Shown in pieces: positions 35,164 through 35,460 of a DNA stretch of 35,460 nucleotides. Position 1 is the first letter of the stretch. Each line of letters begins with the position of its first letter. This DNA comes from Verrucomicrobiota bacterium (GTDB taxonomy: Bacteria > Verrucomicrobiota > Verrucomicrobiia > Limisphaerales > SIBE01). The notes under the pieces were generated by a model, which ran no database searches, was not told where the DNA came from, and saw only the letters and a list, made by a program, of their open reading frames with translations. Made by a program: the position numbers and the translations under genes. The DNA is taken from assembly GCA_016871515.1 (NCBI GenBank), contig VHDE01000053.1, positions 1-35,460 of the forward strand. The letters run 5' to 3'.

Positions 35164-35460
35164 TCGTTGATTTCATCATTGTTCGTTAATCGTCAACAAG
35201 GCTGGAAAGCATCGGCGCGGTCGGCGCGGACGTCAAGAGTCCACAGCCACATCGGACCACATCGGTAGTGTCGCTAGCCCTAAAACAAGCGTACCGCGTT
35301 TCGGGTTGAGCGGCTGGTGGAAAAACGTTGAATATTGCGGCGCGAATTCTCGCGCTCCGAAGTCCCGTGCCCTCTCATTGGCGCCAGTTTGCCCCCTCCG
35401 CGGCGATTTGCGGCGACAACGTTCATTTTTGATCCGTTTTTCACTCTTGCCAGCGACACT
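35164..35460. other. Upstream region of the CotH gene, no gene seen
   Basis: 297 bases to the window end. No open frame with family-like sequence on either strand. TCGGCGCGGTCGGCGCGGAC near 35210-35230 and two ACATCGG repeats near 35250-35266 are small local repeats. It should hold the CotH promoter. Confidence 0.4.

Overview
The window looks like a chromosomal stretch from a member of the Verrucomicrobiota, most likely a soil Pedosphaera/Limisphaerales-type bacterium, although a neighbouring PVC lineage cannot be excluded. The evidence is the gene mix: several Tat-exported DUF1501/DUF1552 proteins, an FG-GAP/ASPIC giant, a CotH protein with a lamin-tail domain, a lone type II pseudopilin with an H-X9-DG-like tail, and hopanoid genes, set among core bacterial genes. 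Most starts have no clear Shine-Dalgarno sequence. I recognised no tRNA, rRNA, transposase, integrase, phage gene or CRISPR array. Layout: 1-436 is non-coding with a palindromic repeat. 437-1306 (-) is a pseudopilin. 1570-4465 (+) is a DUF1552-DUF1501 pair. 4511-5190 (-) is a decayed FG-GAP gene. 5435-9088 (-) is a duplicated FG-GAP/ASPIC protein, divergent from a second DUF1501 gene (9220-10608, +). lnt follows (10710-12395, +), then prfB with an intact programmed +1 frameshift site (12660-13809, +) and trpC (13968-14768, +). On the other strand sufT, shc and an hpnG-like gene (18205 to 14813) form a probable hopanoid/Fe-S operon. glnE (18380-21367, +) carries a low-complexity repeat inserted in frame. 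It is followed by a TPR-methyltransferase gene broken by an amber codon (21406-22515) and a convergent third DUF1501 gene (24028-22571, -). grpE-dnaJ-rsmE (24418-27028, +) is a heat-shock operon that overlaps, tail to tail, two tandem fused ABC-2 permeases (30442-27025, -). A secreted nucleoside hydrolase, a small membrane protein and a CotH protein complete the minus strand up to 35163. The most striking feature beyond the genes is the density of intergenic palindromes. At least seven sequence types of long imperfect inverted repeat (roughly 70-150 bp) occupy the gaps. One type occurs twice in opposite orientation with a 28/29 arm match between copies. Two types reach into coding sequence (the hpnG 3' end and the decayed FG-GAP gene), and a distinct direct-repeat tract lies inside glnE. 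Housekeeping functions represented are translation termination, tryptophan synthesis, lipoprotein acylation, nitrogen control, protein folding, rRNA methylation and hopanoid membrane lipids. The lineage-specific part is a set of secreted proteins of largely unknown function. Three genes show in-frame stops or a frameshift (FG-GAP gene, TPR-methyltransferase, and possibly the small membrane protein), so either recent gene decay or assembly error has touched this region.
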